Assembly (NCBI GenBank): GCA_026122205.1
Contig: JANCYU010000055.1
Coordinates: 1-64,000 of the forward strand
Source: Galdieria yellowstonensis
Taxonomy: Eukaryota > Rhodophyta > Bangiophyceae > Galdieriales > Galdieriaceae
Length of the DNA: 64,000 bases
Direction of reading: 5' to 3'
Shown: positions 1 through 12,316 of the stretch, piece after piece
Position numbering within the stretch: position 1 is the stretch's first letter
Layout of the letters: each line of letters begins with the position of its first letter
The notes under the pieces: generated by a model
Seen by the model: the letters and a program-made list of their open reading frames with translations, nothing else
What the model was told of the DNA's origin: nothing
Databases searched by the model: none
Program-made: the position numbers and the translations under genes

Positions 1-345
1 AACCCTAATAAACCCTAATAAACCCTAAATAAACCCTAATAAACCCTAAATAAACCCTAATAAACCCTAATAAACCCTAATAAACCCTAATAAACCCTAA
101 TAAACCCTAATAAACCCTAATAAACCCTAATAAACCCTAAATAACCCCTAATAAACCCTAAATAAACCCTAATAAACCCTAAATAAACCCTAATAAACCC
201 TAATAAACCCTAATAAACCCTAAATAAACCCTAATAAACCCTAAATAAACCCTAAATAAACCCTAAATAAACCCTAATAAACCCTAATAAACCCTAAATA
301 ACCCTAATAAACCCTAAATAAACCCTAATAAACCCTAAAAAAACC
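1..345. repeat. Telomeric repeat array (chromosome left end)
   Basis: This is tandem C-rich telomeric DNA. Two main units alternate irregularly: AACCCTAATA (10 bases) and AACCCTAAATA (11 bases). There are occasional variants, such as an extra C near 144-150. The G-strand equivalents are TATTAGGGTT and TATTTAGGGTT. The C-rich strand reads 5' to 3' from base 1, as expected at the left end of a chromosome. Irregular use of the two units suggests imprecise telomerase template use, which is an inference. No gene is present. Confidence 0.96.
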
Positions 346-412
346 CTAAGAGAACCTAATAAACCTAAGAAAATCTAAGAAAACCTAAGAAAACCTAAGA
401 AAACCTAGCAAC
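346..412. repeat. Degenerate telomere-like repeats
   Basis: The array decays at its inner edge into about seven imperfect units of the form AAACCTAAGA or AAATCTAAGA. They keep the telomeric core but have lost one C. This is the usual mutated proximal zone between the telomerase-maintained array and unique subtelomeric sequence. The last recognisable unit ends near 410. Confidence 0.85.
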
Positions 413-3400
413 CTTGTAAACCTGTCAGCCTCTTACCCACCTTCCAAACGCATTCATCTGATGACGTCGTAAAAATCATTATTACTGTAGTAAGTGTGCC
501 TATTTCAACTTTGTCGCTGGTGCCTACTGCTCTATTTTTTTAAGACAGCTTCATTTTTCCAACTCAGTTATACTCGATGGTACCATAGTTGCGCTATGCA
601 TTAGTGGATTATTTATACCTCTCAGACTCTTATGTGATGCTCTTTCTTAAAGAATTGCCGTTATTTATTTTTTTGCTTGCTTTCATTGCAATACAATAAC
701 TGTAGTGGCACGTATTTTTTAGACTTTCTTATTACAAGGCGATTACATTGAGACGATGAAGCTACTTTAGCGTGGTATGTATCTTGACCATTGTAAAGAT
801 TTTGTACCCAACGCCGTCCTAGGTTAGTGAAAGCTGTTGCAGTGTCATCTCGCCTTGTATACCGATTGATTTTTGCTATCATCGTACAGTTATTGCTTGT
901 CTAAACTTTACTAAATTGGGTAGGTGAATGGTACCTCTTCGTCAATGTGTTTTAACCATTTGCGTGATAGCAGCTTTCTTCTGTTGTGTATTATTAACTA
1001 TATAGGGTAAGCGTTTAGATAGCACTTTTACCTTAACTCTAAATAGGTTACTAGAGTTGCAGTGTCCAAGTTTCATTGGTTGTTTCGTAAGTAGCACAAG
1101 GAGCTAGTTGAGCCTAAACAATTCAAATCCTATGCTGCAAATCATTGGGACGATTGCCGTTACTATTGCTTTTTTGTCATGTGAATATGTTCCAAAGCCC
1201 ATGTTGTCATTTAATCATTATGCCTCTTTATTTCGAGTCGACCACTCTGAAATGTCCTGCAATAATCGTGATCTAATTAAAAAAGTGTCTTGATAATATT
1301 TAGTGTTCCATGCTTTACTTCGTTGTAATACTATAATGGTTACTGTATCGTAAGTTGGTTTATTGCCAACAACGTCCAATGAGAAGGTACTGCTGATAGT
1401 TTTTGCATGATTGAACTAGTACAATTCAATGTAGCTTTTTTGTCGTGCTTTTGAAAAATTTGCATTTACGCTACATCAATTGCTTTGTTTTTATAATACG
1501 TGCAGGTTTCGGTTTGGATAATTTAGTTTGATTATAATTCTTACTGTAGCACAAGCATATCAAATGAAAAAAATAACAATGGTTGAATAATGGCTTACAC
1601 GAAGCAGCAGTGGGTCTCTAAACAGTTATGATCAATTGTTAGAGCTGGTTGAGAGGTTTCCATTATGAAGGGTTATTTTGGTCATTACGATGCATTACAA
1701 TGCCTCTAGTGTCAGTGAAAGCTTCATTCTCCTTATTACAATTCCAGGACTCTGAAAAGCAATGAAGTAACCACGAATGGATTATAGTAAATCTTGGGTG
1801 CCCAACAGTGGTGGATAAATGTAACTTATTGAGTCAACAGTTGCCCAACAATCTTCAATTTGATTTTACCACTCTGGATTCATTCATGATTGAGCTGCTG
1901 CAGTGCCTTGTAACTTTTGAGTGAGGGTTTTCTGCTGAAAGGATCGCCATTATCGTTTGTTTCTGTAATTTTATTGTAGTACAATACCTCTAATACCATG
2001 TACTCATTAGGCCTCGAAATTGCAAGTTGAAGACTATGTAACAATAGAACAACCTTGGCATACGGTAAAATGTACTTTGACTAGTGTTAAGCTTTTGTGT
2101 GGAACACCATCAAAAACCGATAAAAGCTGTTGCAGTGTTAGCTCGTTTGTATACCTACTGATGCTCGTCTCGCTTGTACAATTATTTTTCTATACTTTAC
2201 GACATTGACTCAGTGCATGGTACTTCTTCCCTAATGCGTTTTAACAATTTGTATCTATAGCAGCTTTCTTCCGTTGTGTTTTATAAACTATGTAGGGTAA
2301 GTGGTTTATGTGTTATTTTTAATTCTAAGTGTGTGATTAGAGTTGCAATTGTCAAATTGTCATTGGTTGTTTCTTTGTTGCACGAGGTGTTACCCGTTTC
2401 TAGACTGTTCAAATCCATTGTTACGAGGCGCCGAGATTGCCAATGCTATTTTTTTTTCATTTAATTCTTTATCAAACCTATTGTGTCATGTAATTGTCAT
2501 GACTCTTCATTTTGAGCAGACTACAATGGAATGCGGTTCAAGAACAGTGATGTAATTTGAAAAGTTCCTTGACATTACTTAGTATCTTGTGTCTAGTTTT
2601 GTCGTAACGCTAAAATGGGCATGGCAGTGTAAGTCGGTTTGTTGACGATCTTCTCCAATGAGAAGGTATTTCTGTGGTTTTGCCATGGTTGGACTCGTAT
2701 AGTTCAATGTCCCTTTTTTGTAATGCTATTTAACAATTTGCGTTTAAGCTACATTCTTCTTTATGTTTCCGTACTATGCGCATTGTTCTGTTTCTATAAT
2801 TTAATTTGACTGTAATTCTAACTGTATCACAAGCGTAGCAAAGGACAAGAAAATCAATGATTGAAAATTGTCTTGCACGAGGAAACAGAGGGGTCTCCAA
2901 ACAGTCGCAATCTATTGTTAGAACTGGCAGAGAGATTTCCATTAAGGAGTGTTTTTTGGTCAATTTGATGTACCACAATGCCTTTCGTGTCATTCAAAAT
3001 ATGACTTTCTTTATTACAAATCCAGGGATTCTGAATAGCAGCGAAGTGACCTTAAATTGACTATAGTAACTCTTCTGTACCCAATACCCTTGGGTATATG
3101 GAATCTATTGCTGTCAAAGCCTGTTCGGTTGCCCAATGATTCTCAATTTGATGGCACCCTCTTGGTTTATTCGCAATTTAGTTGATGCAGTACCTTGTAT
3201 CTTTTGTGTAATGGTTTTCTGGTAAAAGAGTGGCAATCTTTGTGTTTTCTCTGTAACATTAGTGCAGTACAATACCTGTGGTTCCATTTAATCATAAGTC
3301 TTTTTACTACAGGTCAAAAACTCTGAATTAATGATGCTTCCTTGATCTGATCTAATATATACTTTGACAACCGTAAATCTTCCTTGCCCAAAAAGTCGTA

Positions 3401-6400
3401 GATTGATATGGCTATTGCTGTGTTGGCTCGTTTTTATACCAGTGGATGCTCGATTTGACCGAACAATTATTCATCTATCTTGATTGGATTGACACAGTGC
3501 ATTTCATCTTTTTCTTAATGCCACTATTCCCCTCTATTGTGGGTTTTATAAACAATAGATTCGAAATGTGTGACATGCGTAGCAGTGCTCCAAAATGCAT
3601 TGGTTGAATTGTTGCACGTAAGGAATCAGTTGTTTCTACACAGTTCTGATCCATCGTTGTAAACAGCGGAGAGGATTGCAATTAAATTTTTGATGGTACC
3701 AATGTTGGTTAATGCACAATCGAACTAGTGCAGCACCTTGTACTCCTTGTGTGATGCTTTTTGGCCAGTAGATTGCCATTTATCATGCCTTTTTGTAGTT
3801 TTATTGCAAGTAAAAGTCATGTGTAATGGCATGTTTTTATTAAGCCTCTTTGTTTCATATCGACGAATTTGAAATATTGAACCAACCTTGATGTAACTTA
3901 AAATATGTTTTGACCATGGTAAAAATTTTTGTGTCTAACATAGTCGTGGATCGCTACAACCTACTGCAGTTTTGGCCCGCTTGGATGCCCATTGATTCTG
4001 GATTCGATCGTACAGTTAGCCTATTATGCTTTGTTGGATTGACTCAGTGCTTGGTGACTGTTTTTAATGTCTCTGTACAATTTGTGGCTACAGTATTTTC
4101 CTTCTGTTGTCTTTCATAAACTATTATGATGAGCTTTTTTAATTTATTATTGAGCTAATTATAAATGTGTGACTAGAGGATCAGTTTTCAAAAACACATT
4201 GGTTGTTTCGTGACTTACATGAGGAACCGGTTTTTCTAGGCAGTTCAAATCCATTGTTTCAAATCACTGAGATGATTGCCATTTTTATTGGCTTTGGTCT
4301 TATGAGCGTGTTACAATACCTGTAGTGTCATGTTATCATTATGCCTCTTATTTACAAACCGACACAATTCCTAAATCCTAGTCAGCTAACAGTGGTATAA
4401 CGAAAAATAGTACCTCGACAATGCTTTATACTCCGTAGCCAATTCTGTCGTAACGCTATAAGGGTTAATGCAGTCTACGTTGGTTTGTTGGCAACGATGT
4501 CCAAAGAGGAGATACTGTTGTTAATTTATGCATAACTGAACTAGTACACTTCCATGTGCCTTTTCTGTACTGCTTTTTAACAGTTTGCATTTACTCTACA
4601 TCGTTTCTTATGTATTCACACTTTGGGTTGGGTTTCTTTTCGATAATTTAATTTTATTATAATTGCAAAGAACAGAAAACCATTGTAGAACCGATGTTTG
4701 CACGAGGAAGCAGTGGTCTCTAGACAGTGCTAATCAATTATCACAATCGGCTGGGAGGATTTCTAGTATGGAGGTTTTTTGTTATTTAGATGCATTGCAA
4801 TGCTTCTAGCGTTTCGAGAAGCCTAAGTCTCCTTATTAAAGTCCACAATTCTGAGAAGGAGTGAAGTAACCACGATTTGACAATCGTAATTACCCTTTCC
4901 CCCAACAACCTCGTGAATAGATGCAAACTATTGCAGTGTAAGCTAGTTCTGTTTTCTAACGATTCTCAATTTGATAGTACCACTGTTATTCTATGTATGA
5001 TTGAACTGGTTCTCGTTGCCTTGTACCCTTTTCGTATTGTTCTTTGCTGAAAGGATTGCCTTTTTGGAGGTCTTTTGTTAATTTTACTGCAGTACAATCC
5101 CTGTAGTAGCATGTAATCAGTGAGTTTTTATTGCAACTAGAAGACGTCGAAAAAGCGAATAATCCTTGTATAACGTAAAAAGTATTCTGACGGTAGTAAT
5201 TCTTCTGTACCCAACACCATCGTGGGTAGATTTAATTTGCTGCAGGGTAAGCCGGTTGAGTTGCCCAACATTGATAAATTCGACGACAGCACTGCCTGTT
5301 GACATATATTCAATTGCTGCTTTACATTGTGTCAAGTTTTTACTTATTTGAAGTTACATTATCTCCTTTGTGTGTGTTATCAAGCTGGACAGTTTGCCGT
5401 TTTCATATATTTCCTCTTGCCTTATTTCTAATTGGGTGTCAAATTGAGCATTGGACCCAAAAGCATTGCTTGAATCGTGACTTCCACGAGGAAGCAGTTA
5501 TTCCTAAACAGTTCTTATCTTTCGTTGTAGATCGCTGAGAGGATTGCAATTATGAATGATTTTTGTCACTTTAGGTCATTACATTATCTCTGAAGACACG
5601 GAATCGTTGGGCCTATTTATTACAAATTGCAGTTCAAGTTTGTTACTTTTCATTGTTTTACGCAACGGATGGAATTTTGTTTTTAGTTTTCGTGCGTTAA
5701 CTTTAAATGTTTGACAAATGAAGCATTGGACAAAAGGAAGCATTAGAGGAGTGGTGACTTGCAAGCGGAAACAGTCCTTCCTTGACGTTTGTAATCCATT
5801 GTTATAAATAGCTTGGAGAATTGTCATTGCTAAGGCGGTTTTTGTCATTTGTATGCATTACAATTGCTCTGCACTCTTTCATAATGCTTCTTTATTGCGA
5901 ATCGACTAGTTGGAAATGCAGCGTAGCAGCCTTGATATAACGCTAAATTGCTCTGGCAACAGTCAGTATTCTAAGCCCGGCACCGTCGTAGATGAACATA
6001 ACTTGTTGCATTTAAGCAGGTCTGGATGATACCTAGTTCGATTATACAATTCTTTGTCTATGCAGGATTGACTTGACACAGTGCGCTGCGTTTTATCTTG
6101 GAGCTTTTTAACAACTTGCATTTACTTCATCAGCGTTGTGTGGCTTTTATACGTTGGATATCGTTCCTTCTTTATACCTTGTCTTTGCTCTAATTCTCAA
6201 TATGCGACAGTCAAAACAGTGGACAAAGGTAAGATGGTTGAATCCGGACCAGCAAAGGGAGGCAGTTGTTTCCAAACTGCTTTACCATGTTCTTTGAAAT
6301 CTCTAAAGGGATTGCTATTTTTGAGGATTTCATCAATTCAATGCTGCATTCTCCTAGGCGTGGTTACTTTATATGATTGTTGACTGATTTTGTAGTTTCC

Positions 6401-6460
6401 TAACTAAAACTTGTCAAGGAATGAGAATGTTTTTTACATACTTGTATTTTTGTAGTTTAA
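413..6460. repeat. Subtelomeric decayed tandem repeats, no credible gene
   Basis: About 6 kb of AT-rich DNA has no open frame that looks like a protein. Several phrases recur in the same order. A CCAATGAGAAGGTA-type phrase occurs near 1376, 2655 and (changed) 4501. A CACGAGGAAGCAG-type phrase occurs near 1597, 2875, 4700 and 5482. A GCAGCTTTCTTC..GTTGTGT phrase occurs near 970 and 2262. Spacing is about 1,280 bp between the first two units and about 1,830-1,845 bp to the third, as if a partial unit of about 560 bp were inserted near 3470-4050. The open frames of 60-100 codons here are chance frames. The unit shows no terminal repeats or transposase and does not match a named family that I recognise. 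Confidence 0.7.
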
Positions 6461-6467
6461 GTTTTTT

Positions 6468-8395
6468 TTAACAAGCCGTAGTGCCCTTAGTCCCATTGAA
6501 ATTGCAATCAACTGTGCTTGCTGGCAATTGATTGGTTTCTTGGGTGTACAGCTGCGATTCGGCTGAGCATGAGAGTACGGACCTTTTTTGTTGTAAATGA
6601 CTCAATGTTTCAGGTACATTGACCAAACAACAAGGACAACGAGTCTTCCATTGTTCATCCAATATACCGATTCTGGCGAGCCTAGAGCAGGAACTCCAAC
6701 CACCAACCCGAATACGCATCAGCCAGGATAGACTTTTGCTATATTCAGGATAGTCGAGGGAGCTGTCACGCAATAATGCACTACCGCTTTGTAATGCATA
6801 CTGACAATATTCTTTCCATGTATTGGTTTGAGTCATTTTGCCAGTAGTTAACCATTTTTGATGAATAACTTGTTGCACTGCTCGTTGCAACGCCTTGGAA
6901 CCACGAGGTGATCTTTCAATCTCCCTTACCGCCGAGCTACCTAATCTCCTCAACAACCAGGCTTTGGTATTTTTCACCCATGTTCCTTTCCGAAATGTAG
7001 GTATCCATTGACATAATTGACTAATCCATGTACGCATACTAGGTCCTTTGGCCCATAAACGTGCCCGGCGTCCTGCTATAAGTGATTCCACACTTGGTAT
7101 ACCCAATTCAGTATACAAAGCTGGAATACTCACTCCTACCACCATTCGTAAAGTTTGATTCAATACCAAACTTAAACGTTTGGCATGTAGTTGATGCATA
7201 CCCCACCATTCAGAGCCCCAGAGCAAACTAGGTAGCAAACAACTCTTGACAACACGCAGACGGAGATCCATTGGTATCCTACCATTACGTAGAAATGGAG
7301 TTGCCATATGAAGCTTTTGACGATAACGTTGGATTTGACGTCGCACCGTAAATCCTTCGTCCAAATTACAATTCAAATCGATACCTAGATAACGATATTC
7401 TTCAACAACAGGTATGTCTTTGCCTTGTAATTGCCATTGCCTCCTTCGAACTTTATCTACACATCCATGAAAGACAGTAACACCACATTTGGATGCACCA
7501 ACTTCCATTTCAAGTTGAGTTAAATATTCACTTACCTTGTGCATGGAGGCTTCCAGACAATGTCGACTAGGCGATAACAATACCACATCATCGGCAAACA
7601 TCAATCCAGGTAATCGATTCTCTGTACCAATGCAACTCTCAGGCAGCCCAACCACTCGAATACCAAATGGTCGACATTGTTCAAGTAAATCATAGATAAA
7701 CAGATCGAATAGTAATGGAGAGGAAGGATCACCTTGACGAACACCTCTACAAAATGGAAAGGCAGGTGAGAGTGTATCAGATATCCGTGATGATACCTGT
7801 GTCCATGAACTACGATAAAGCCCACGATAAAATTCCAAACATCGACCTCGAATACCTAAACTTTCCAGTTTACGAAACAAGGCTTCATGTGGAACTCGAT
7901 CAAAAGCTTTACGTAAATCGATGAAACATGCATAAGTAGGACGCATTTCCTTGTTCCATCGTCGTTGGACACACTCTACCAAAGCAGTGACTTGAGCTGC
8001 AAATTCCTCGCGAGTACTAATGCAGACTCGCTCTCGTACTAAAATGCTGTGAGCCTTCGACCGCTTTGAGTCTACGATTGGTAACAAAGCACTCAAAAGT
8101 TTCAAAAAGTTACAATGAAACTGATGCCTGGATAATTGTTCCAGACTCAAATTTCCCATTTTCGATACGTAGACTAGAAGAGATGTGTTCAGTGAGCTTG
8201 GAATCTTTCCACTTTGAAAGGTCCAACTGAGCAAGCAGAGCAGCACTAAGCTTATCGGCTGATCCATTACAGATGAATTATGGAATCCTCCTTGTTCTGA
8301 AGATGATGAAATTGATGTAGTATAAGCGGAAGAAGAATCGGCTTCCAAAACTCCATAGCAATTTGATCCTTACCAGCAGCTTCGCCATGGGCAGT
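6468..8395 (-). pseudogene. LINE-type (non-LTR) reverse transcriptase remnant
   Basis: A 626-codon open frame (6468-8348) encodes the reverse transcriptase core of a non-LTR retrotransposon. Motif A (FIDLRKAFDRVPH) lies at about residues 142-154. Motif B (GVRQGDPSSPLLF) lies at about 202-214. The catalytic FADD box lies at about 251-254. Near the C-terminus a CPCC cluster followed by H resembles the zinc-knuckle tail of such elements. The frame starts at TTG, not ATG. The block that should precede it (AAGKDQIAMEFW) is read in a different frame at about 8342-8380, and a stop interrupts that frame. The zinc-knuckle tail also looks shifted. No endonuclease domain, ORF1 or poly-A tail is visible. 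The copy is therefore 5'-truncated and frameshifted, and is read here as dead. Confidence 0.85.
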
Positions 8396-11300
8396 GATCC
8401 GAAAGGAGGACAACCCGCAAAATAGGCTATGGCGTCATCGATAGTAGAGTTTGCAACGCGACAAGCCGATGCGTGTGCTGCGCTGGAGATAGTAGTAAGG
8501 AAAATTTCAAGTTTACTTGTCTAATTTTGTAAATTCTTTTGGCTTAATAAGGCTGCAATTTTTCCATATACTTTCGTCAACCAAATCTACCTATTCAACT
8601 TGAGAAGTTCCAAGTACACTCACACGCTCTTAAAGGCACTGAATGATACTTGCATACCTTTTCAACTACACTAAACTTGCAATCTCTACAAGCAAAAACA
8701 CAGCTATTAAAGGTACACATGTAAAAGGACAAGACCACTTCTCAAGTGCTCCTCTACAGGTACCTTAGTAATCTGCTCTTACTTTTCAATTATTGCACTC
8801 TTCTTTTTACACCACGAATCTACAAATATATGTATATACACGCACACAACTTGGCAGTTGAAGCGGTGGAGATTGGCAAGAAAATGACAACCCTGTCGAC
8901 AATAGAGCCATTCACGCACCAGGAAGCATGTAATAAGACTAGTACAAACAATATCTGGAGAATCTTCTAAAACATGCAGGAGTTAAATAGACTTTGAGCT
9001 TCGAAAGGCAAAACACACGAGAGACACCAAAAAGAGTCGGCGAAGCAGACGTCAATCTGCCACCACATTCAATCGGTTGGAACCATTTGATGCAGAACAC
9101 TTTGGTTGCCAGTGCCAATAGAAGAAACAAAAGGGTTCTAAACTCTTTGGACTCTGCTTTGATTTTATCTAGACTGGCAATTAAAAGGAAACCTAGAGTG
9201 TCAAGTTACCCCTTTTTCTGTCGGTAGAGAGTGATAAGGGGTTGCGCTACCAAGACGGCATGTCTTTGCGCTCGGGCGACACAAAACGAGAATAACTGGG
9301 GCAAAAGACGGAATGCTATTCGATAAAGAGTAAACATGCGTGACACTGGGAATGCAACAACCGCTGGTTCGTCTTTTGCATAGCCAGCCGGTCGTGTCAT
9401 TGTCTCCTGCGAGGTTAGCTCCGGTATAACAAGGCTCCCAAGTCTTCTTGCAATCGTTCAGGCTTTATGTCGATTGATAAGTCAAGTTTATTTTGAAAAA
9501 AAAGTAACTCAAGTACGGCTTGGCTTGCATCTTCTCGTTTCCTTCTTGGGTTGTTAGTGCTGTAAGTGCTCAGGGAAACCTACAGTGAAACCGAACCAAT
9601 CGAGCGAGGTTTTGCTATTACAGAGTGATAAGAACGTGGACGTGGACAGACGTCTTTTGTTTTTTTTTTTTTTTCATTGCAACAAGTGCAAAAGACATAC
9701 ATTTTACGCTATAGGCAAAACAACTAGTTACTGAGTACAATGTGCTTTGGTAGAGTGAGTTGTACGAGTGCAATATTGTTGATAGATATTTCAAAACGAC
9801 AATGGCGTACCCAATCTCGTTTTCGCCTAGCTCGAGGTTCCTACTGCAAAGAAGCTTTGGTGACAGAAGAGGCAACCGAGTATGGTGCCCAACAGTCTTC
9901 ACTTTGTTTTCTGTGGAGAGGGCACTGCGAGTAGAAAACTATCGACTACTTGTTCCGAGTACTAGTGAGAATGACTTGAACTATACTTATATGGATTAAA
10001 ACGCCATGTATTTAACTAGGAGTGTCGCTTTTCATTACTTAGACAAGCTTGACAAAGCACAAAACGGAATAGAAGTAGTGAGACTGTGGACTGTGCTTTT
10101 TGTAGTCTTCCAACAAGCACCAGACTACTAGTTTGGCGTGCTTTTAGCACGAAAAACTACCTAGCCGTGGTTACATATTCACCTGTAGAAAGGCAGAAAA
10201 CACAGTTGCGAACGTTTGTTACAGGAGAACTCCACTTTGGATCGAGCTAAGAAGAATAAGACCCTTATTAAAACTCAAGAACAAAAAGTGACATTCAAGC
10301 TAAATTGTTTGCTTTTACCAACCAGTCGCGCAAATTTTATGTTTATTGCTGGAATAGCGAATATTGTTTTTCTGTGTCTATTTGTTGCTTTAGTGTTGCC
10401 AGGGTGCCATTTCATTCTCATCACATACTTCCTGTGCAAATAAAGAGAGTCCGAATGAGTCACATTTTGAAGCATCTTTTTTACTAATTACTGTCATGTA
10501 CTAGTATGGACCCATATTCTGTTTCGGCTCGAACTCTGAGGAGAAAGAGCTTTCTTTCCAAGCAACTCATCGTCGGTAGTAACTGATCCCTTGTCTTATA
10601 TAGACTAGTACCGTTGGAAGAATTCGATTAGTTTGTTTCAAGTTTCTTTCGAGGACTTTTGGTCATCTCAGTGTGGAAGAGAAAATGGAGAACACTATAG
10701 TTCAAAGATGACCTGCGTTGCTTTCCTTTAGAAGATCAACCATTGCATAGTTTTGACGAGGTACACGAGACAAGACAATATGGCTACTGAAAACATAAAA
10801 CACTCTAGTAAGCCTAAAGCTGCTTCAAAACTTCTGGTATCCAAAGGCAGTTTGTATCAGGATACAAAACAAAAGAAGAACAAATCAGACAAGAATCGCT
10901 AACGCTGAAACAGCTAGTACTATCGATACGTGCTCAGGACGCCGAAACAACACTATTTACGCTCGAAAGGCTGCTTGTGAACCAGTTGATCCATAAGCTG
11001 TGTCAACCACCAAAAAAGTCCAACAATTACCTCTGCAATTCTTCTGACATGCTAGGTAGATTACAACTGGATACGGTTCAATGCTGATATTCCTTTGCCT
11101 TGTATTCATTCTCTCTCTGAGGTTTATTAACACCTGGCTTTATCCATCGTAGTTGCTTTCATGTTCATTTCCCTGTAAAACAACCAGCAACAAGAAGATT
11201 TATCACCTCAAAAACCATCTCCAACTACTACAATCTCGGAATTCTCTACAGTAGGTAGTGTGTCAGATTCAAGTTTGAGGAAAACTTGGATGCGAGCTTT

Positions 11301-12316
11301 TGAGTAAAAACAACTTTACACAATACTCTTAGATGTAGGAATACTTTGTAAATTTGACTACTCCATTGTCCTGCCTACCCAACTAACCTTAGTCATCAAA
11401 AACGGCTATTTTGGTCATCTTTCAGTATTTATGCTTTTAGCTTTTGGTAGAGTTGCAGGCTGGCGACGAGGACAATCGATTACCACGGCTCATCTCCTCC
11501 AGTTCATAAATATTGGGTTTTTTCCAACTACTGATGCATCAAGGCCGTATCGTGTCAAATTGGAACCAGCAGCATAAACAAAAGGTCATCAAGCTTAATA
11601 CGGCTTCACATTAATGTAACTTCTTCTTAGAAACAATATTTACATCTCAGTCCAAGCTCCTATCTTTTGAAGAGACATTTGCTATTTACAAAATCATTTG
11701 CTGCCCGGACTTTATTTCAGGCTTACTGATAGCACATATTTCTAAGATCTTGTGACTGTTGACTCCTTTTTTTCTAGCGAGTCCAAGTCTTCAAACATCC
11801 AAGCAAGGAATGAACAGTTTCATTCTCTAGGAAATTCCTATGAAGACTATACAATTTCCAAGTTTGTCAGCCTCTTCATCACCTTTCTTTAGCCATATTG
11901 TTCTCTATTCAAGGAAATGGAACAAATAGGGATGCACGAATAACTCCAATCTCCTGGCAGTAACAAAAAGATGTCAAGAAGAATACGTTGCAAAGTAGGA
12001 CAAAGTAATGCAACATACTGAAGTTTTCTTTCAACCACAAGTTGAGAATCAAACGGAGAGAAGTAAAGGGTAATACTCAAAACAAAATTAACCTCTTTGT
12101 CTTTTTCTGTATCCAGTTCAAGTCCGGAAAGTTATACCTAGTCTTGACTATAAGAAAGAACCTCTAGGTACTGATAGGACCGACTTTTGCCAAGCGTCAT
12201 AACATGCGGAGTTGAAAATAAAAATTCCAAAAGCTTTGATAAGTCTGTCAAGTGACACTTTTGTCTATTTGTAGAGATGGAACATAAGGAGATTTAACAG
12301 TCAATGTGAGAGCAGA
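8396..12316. other. Gene-poor subtelomeric stretch
   Basis: About 3.9 kb has no recognisable gene. Open frames are under 100 codons, mostly lack ATG starts and resemble nothing known. A T-run lies at about 9659-9674. Weak RT-like sequence may continue to about 8450 on the minus strand. No tRNA-like cloverleaf or long inverted repeat was found by eye. It may contain decayed mobile elements or RHS-like remnants that cannot be recognised without a search. Confidence 0.5.

Noticed and set aside
5299..6383. Open frames of 79-100 codons in the subtelomeric repeats
   Set aside because: They are not kept between the repeat units, lack consistent starts and resemble no protein.
9200..9480. Possible tRNA-like or structured RNA segment
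   Set aside because: The GC-richer patch was checked for a cloverleaf and B-box. No acceptor stem or T-arm could be formed.
10216..10443. Possible small membrane protein (75 codons, hydrophobic segment)
   Set aside because: The frame begins at TTG, lies in gene-poor DNA and shows no splice or similarity support. AT-rich DNA often gives hydrophobic chance frames.
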